Of a DNA stretch of 5,242 bases, positions 5,075 through 5,242 are shown piece after piece. Both the position numbers and the translations under genes were made by a program. The DNA is taken from the NCBI GenBank assembly GCA_005883865.1, contig VBAO01000254.1, positions 1-5,242 on the forward strand, written 5' to 3'. This stretch comes from Candidatus Segetimicrobium genomatis (GTDB taxonomy: Bacteria > Sysuimicrobiota > Sysuimicrobiia > Sysuimicrobiales > Segetimicrobiaceae). How positions within the stretch are numbered: position 1 is the stretch's first letter; each line of letters opens with the position of its first letter. The notes under the pieces were generated by a model. It was not told the DNA's origin and searched no databases. It saw only the letters and a program-made list of their open reading frames with translations.

Positions 5075-5242
5075 ATGCCCAACGTCATACCCAATGAGCA
5101 GTCGACCCTGGACACCAGCCTGCTCCTTTCGGTCATCACGGCGGTCAATAAAGGCGACTTCTCCGTCCGGCTCCCCGTCGACTGGACCGGCATCGGCGGG
5201 AAAATCGCCGATGCCCTCAACGACCTCATCGAGATGAACCAG
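5075..5242 (+). CDS. N-terminus of a soluble HAMP-type (probably hybrid) sensor histidine kinase, cut by window end
   Basis: Only 56 codons are present and the frame is open at the window edge. Residues 16-56, LLLSVITAVNKGDFSVRLP followed by WTGIGGKIADALNDLIEMNQ, match the opening of large cytosolic kinases. In these the first HAMP domain begins almost at the N-terminus and is followed by further HAMP or GAF units, HisKA, HATPase_c and often receiver domains (Nik1-like group III hybrids). These kinases lack N-terminal membrane helices, as seen here. The kinase and receiver parts lie outside the window, so hybrid status is inferred from the family. The gene is divergent from the small ORF and permeases, behind a long leader with a tandem repeat. 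The start is chosen for its strong ribosome-binding site. Confidence 0.8.
   Translation, partial: MPNVIPNEQSTLDTSLLLSVITAVNKGDFSVRLPVDWTGIGGKIADALNDLIEMNQ

Overview
The window is high-GC bacterial DNA with strong GC bias at third codon positions. It carries signalling proteins, two ABC oligopeptide-type permease genes and GTG starts. The mix (DppB/DppC-type permeases, a soluble HAMP-type sensor kinase whose first residues read GDFSVRLP..., and a CBS-CBS-GGDEF protein) suits an uncultured high-GC soil or thermal lineage such as Methylomirabilota/Rokubacteria or Sysuimicrobiota-like bacteria. That placement is a low-confidence impression from protein style, since the window holds no marker gene.

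Layout. Positions 1-82 are non-coding with two small hairpins. Positions 83-772 (minus) encode a short soluble histidine kinase of the HisKA_3/HPK7 type. A 357-bp intergenic region (773-1129) separates it from the divergent gene at 1130-2425 (plus). It holds four copies of a CCATTCG/CGAATGG heptamer and a GTATA-CCA-TATAC dyad. The 1130-2425 gene encodes a predicted cytosolic diguanylate cyclase with two CBS domains, a GGDEF domain (AGDEF signature, degenerate I-site) and an unrecognised C-terminal domain of about 125 residues. It converges, with an 11-bp gap, on a dppB-dppC pair (minus; dppB 4280-3333, dppC 3336-2437) whose reading frames overlap by GTGA. Upstream of dppB lie a nested inverted repeat (4323-4346) and a small, gene-like minus-strand reading frame starting at 4695. 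That frame has a good sigma70-type promoter placed so that the mRNA would be nearly leaderless. A 379-bp divergent intergenic region follows, holding a terminator-like hairpin and a perfect 15-bp tandem repeat. The window ends in the first 56 codons of a large HAMP-type sensor kinase (5075 onward, plus).

How they fit together. The two kinases and the diguanylate cyclase make this a signalling-rich stretch. The permeases would form the membrane channel of a peptide (or similar solute) importer, but the binding protein and both ATPases are absent here. Nothing in the sequence directly links the signalling genes to the transporter. The points most worth a second look are the small near-leaderless ORF with two internal Gly-Tyr repeats and no stop codon in its frame, the uncharacterised C-terminal domain on the diguanylate cyclase, and the repeat motifs in the two divergent intergenic regions. 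I did not find a clearly new multi-gene system.
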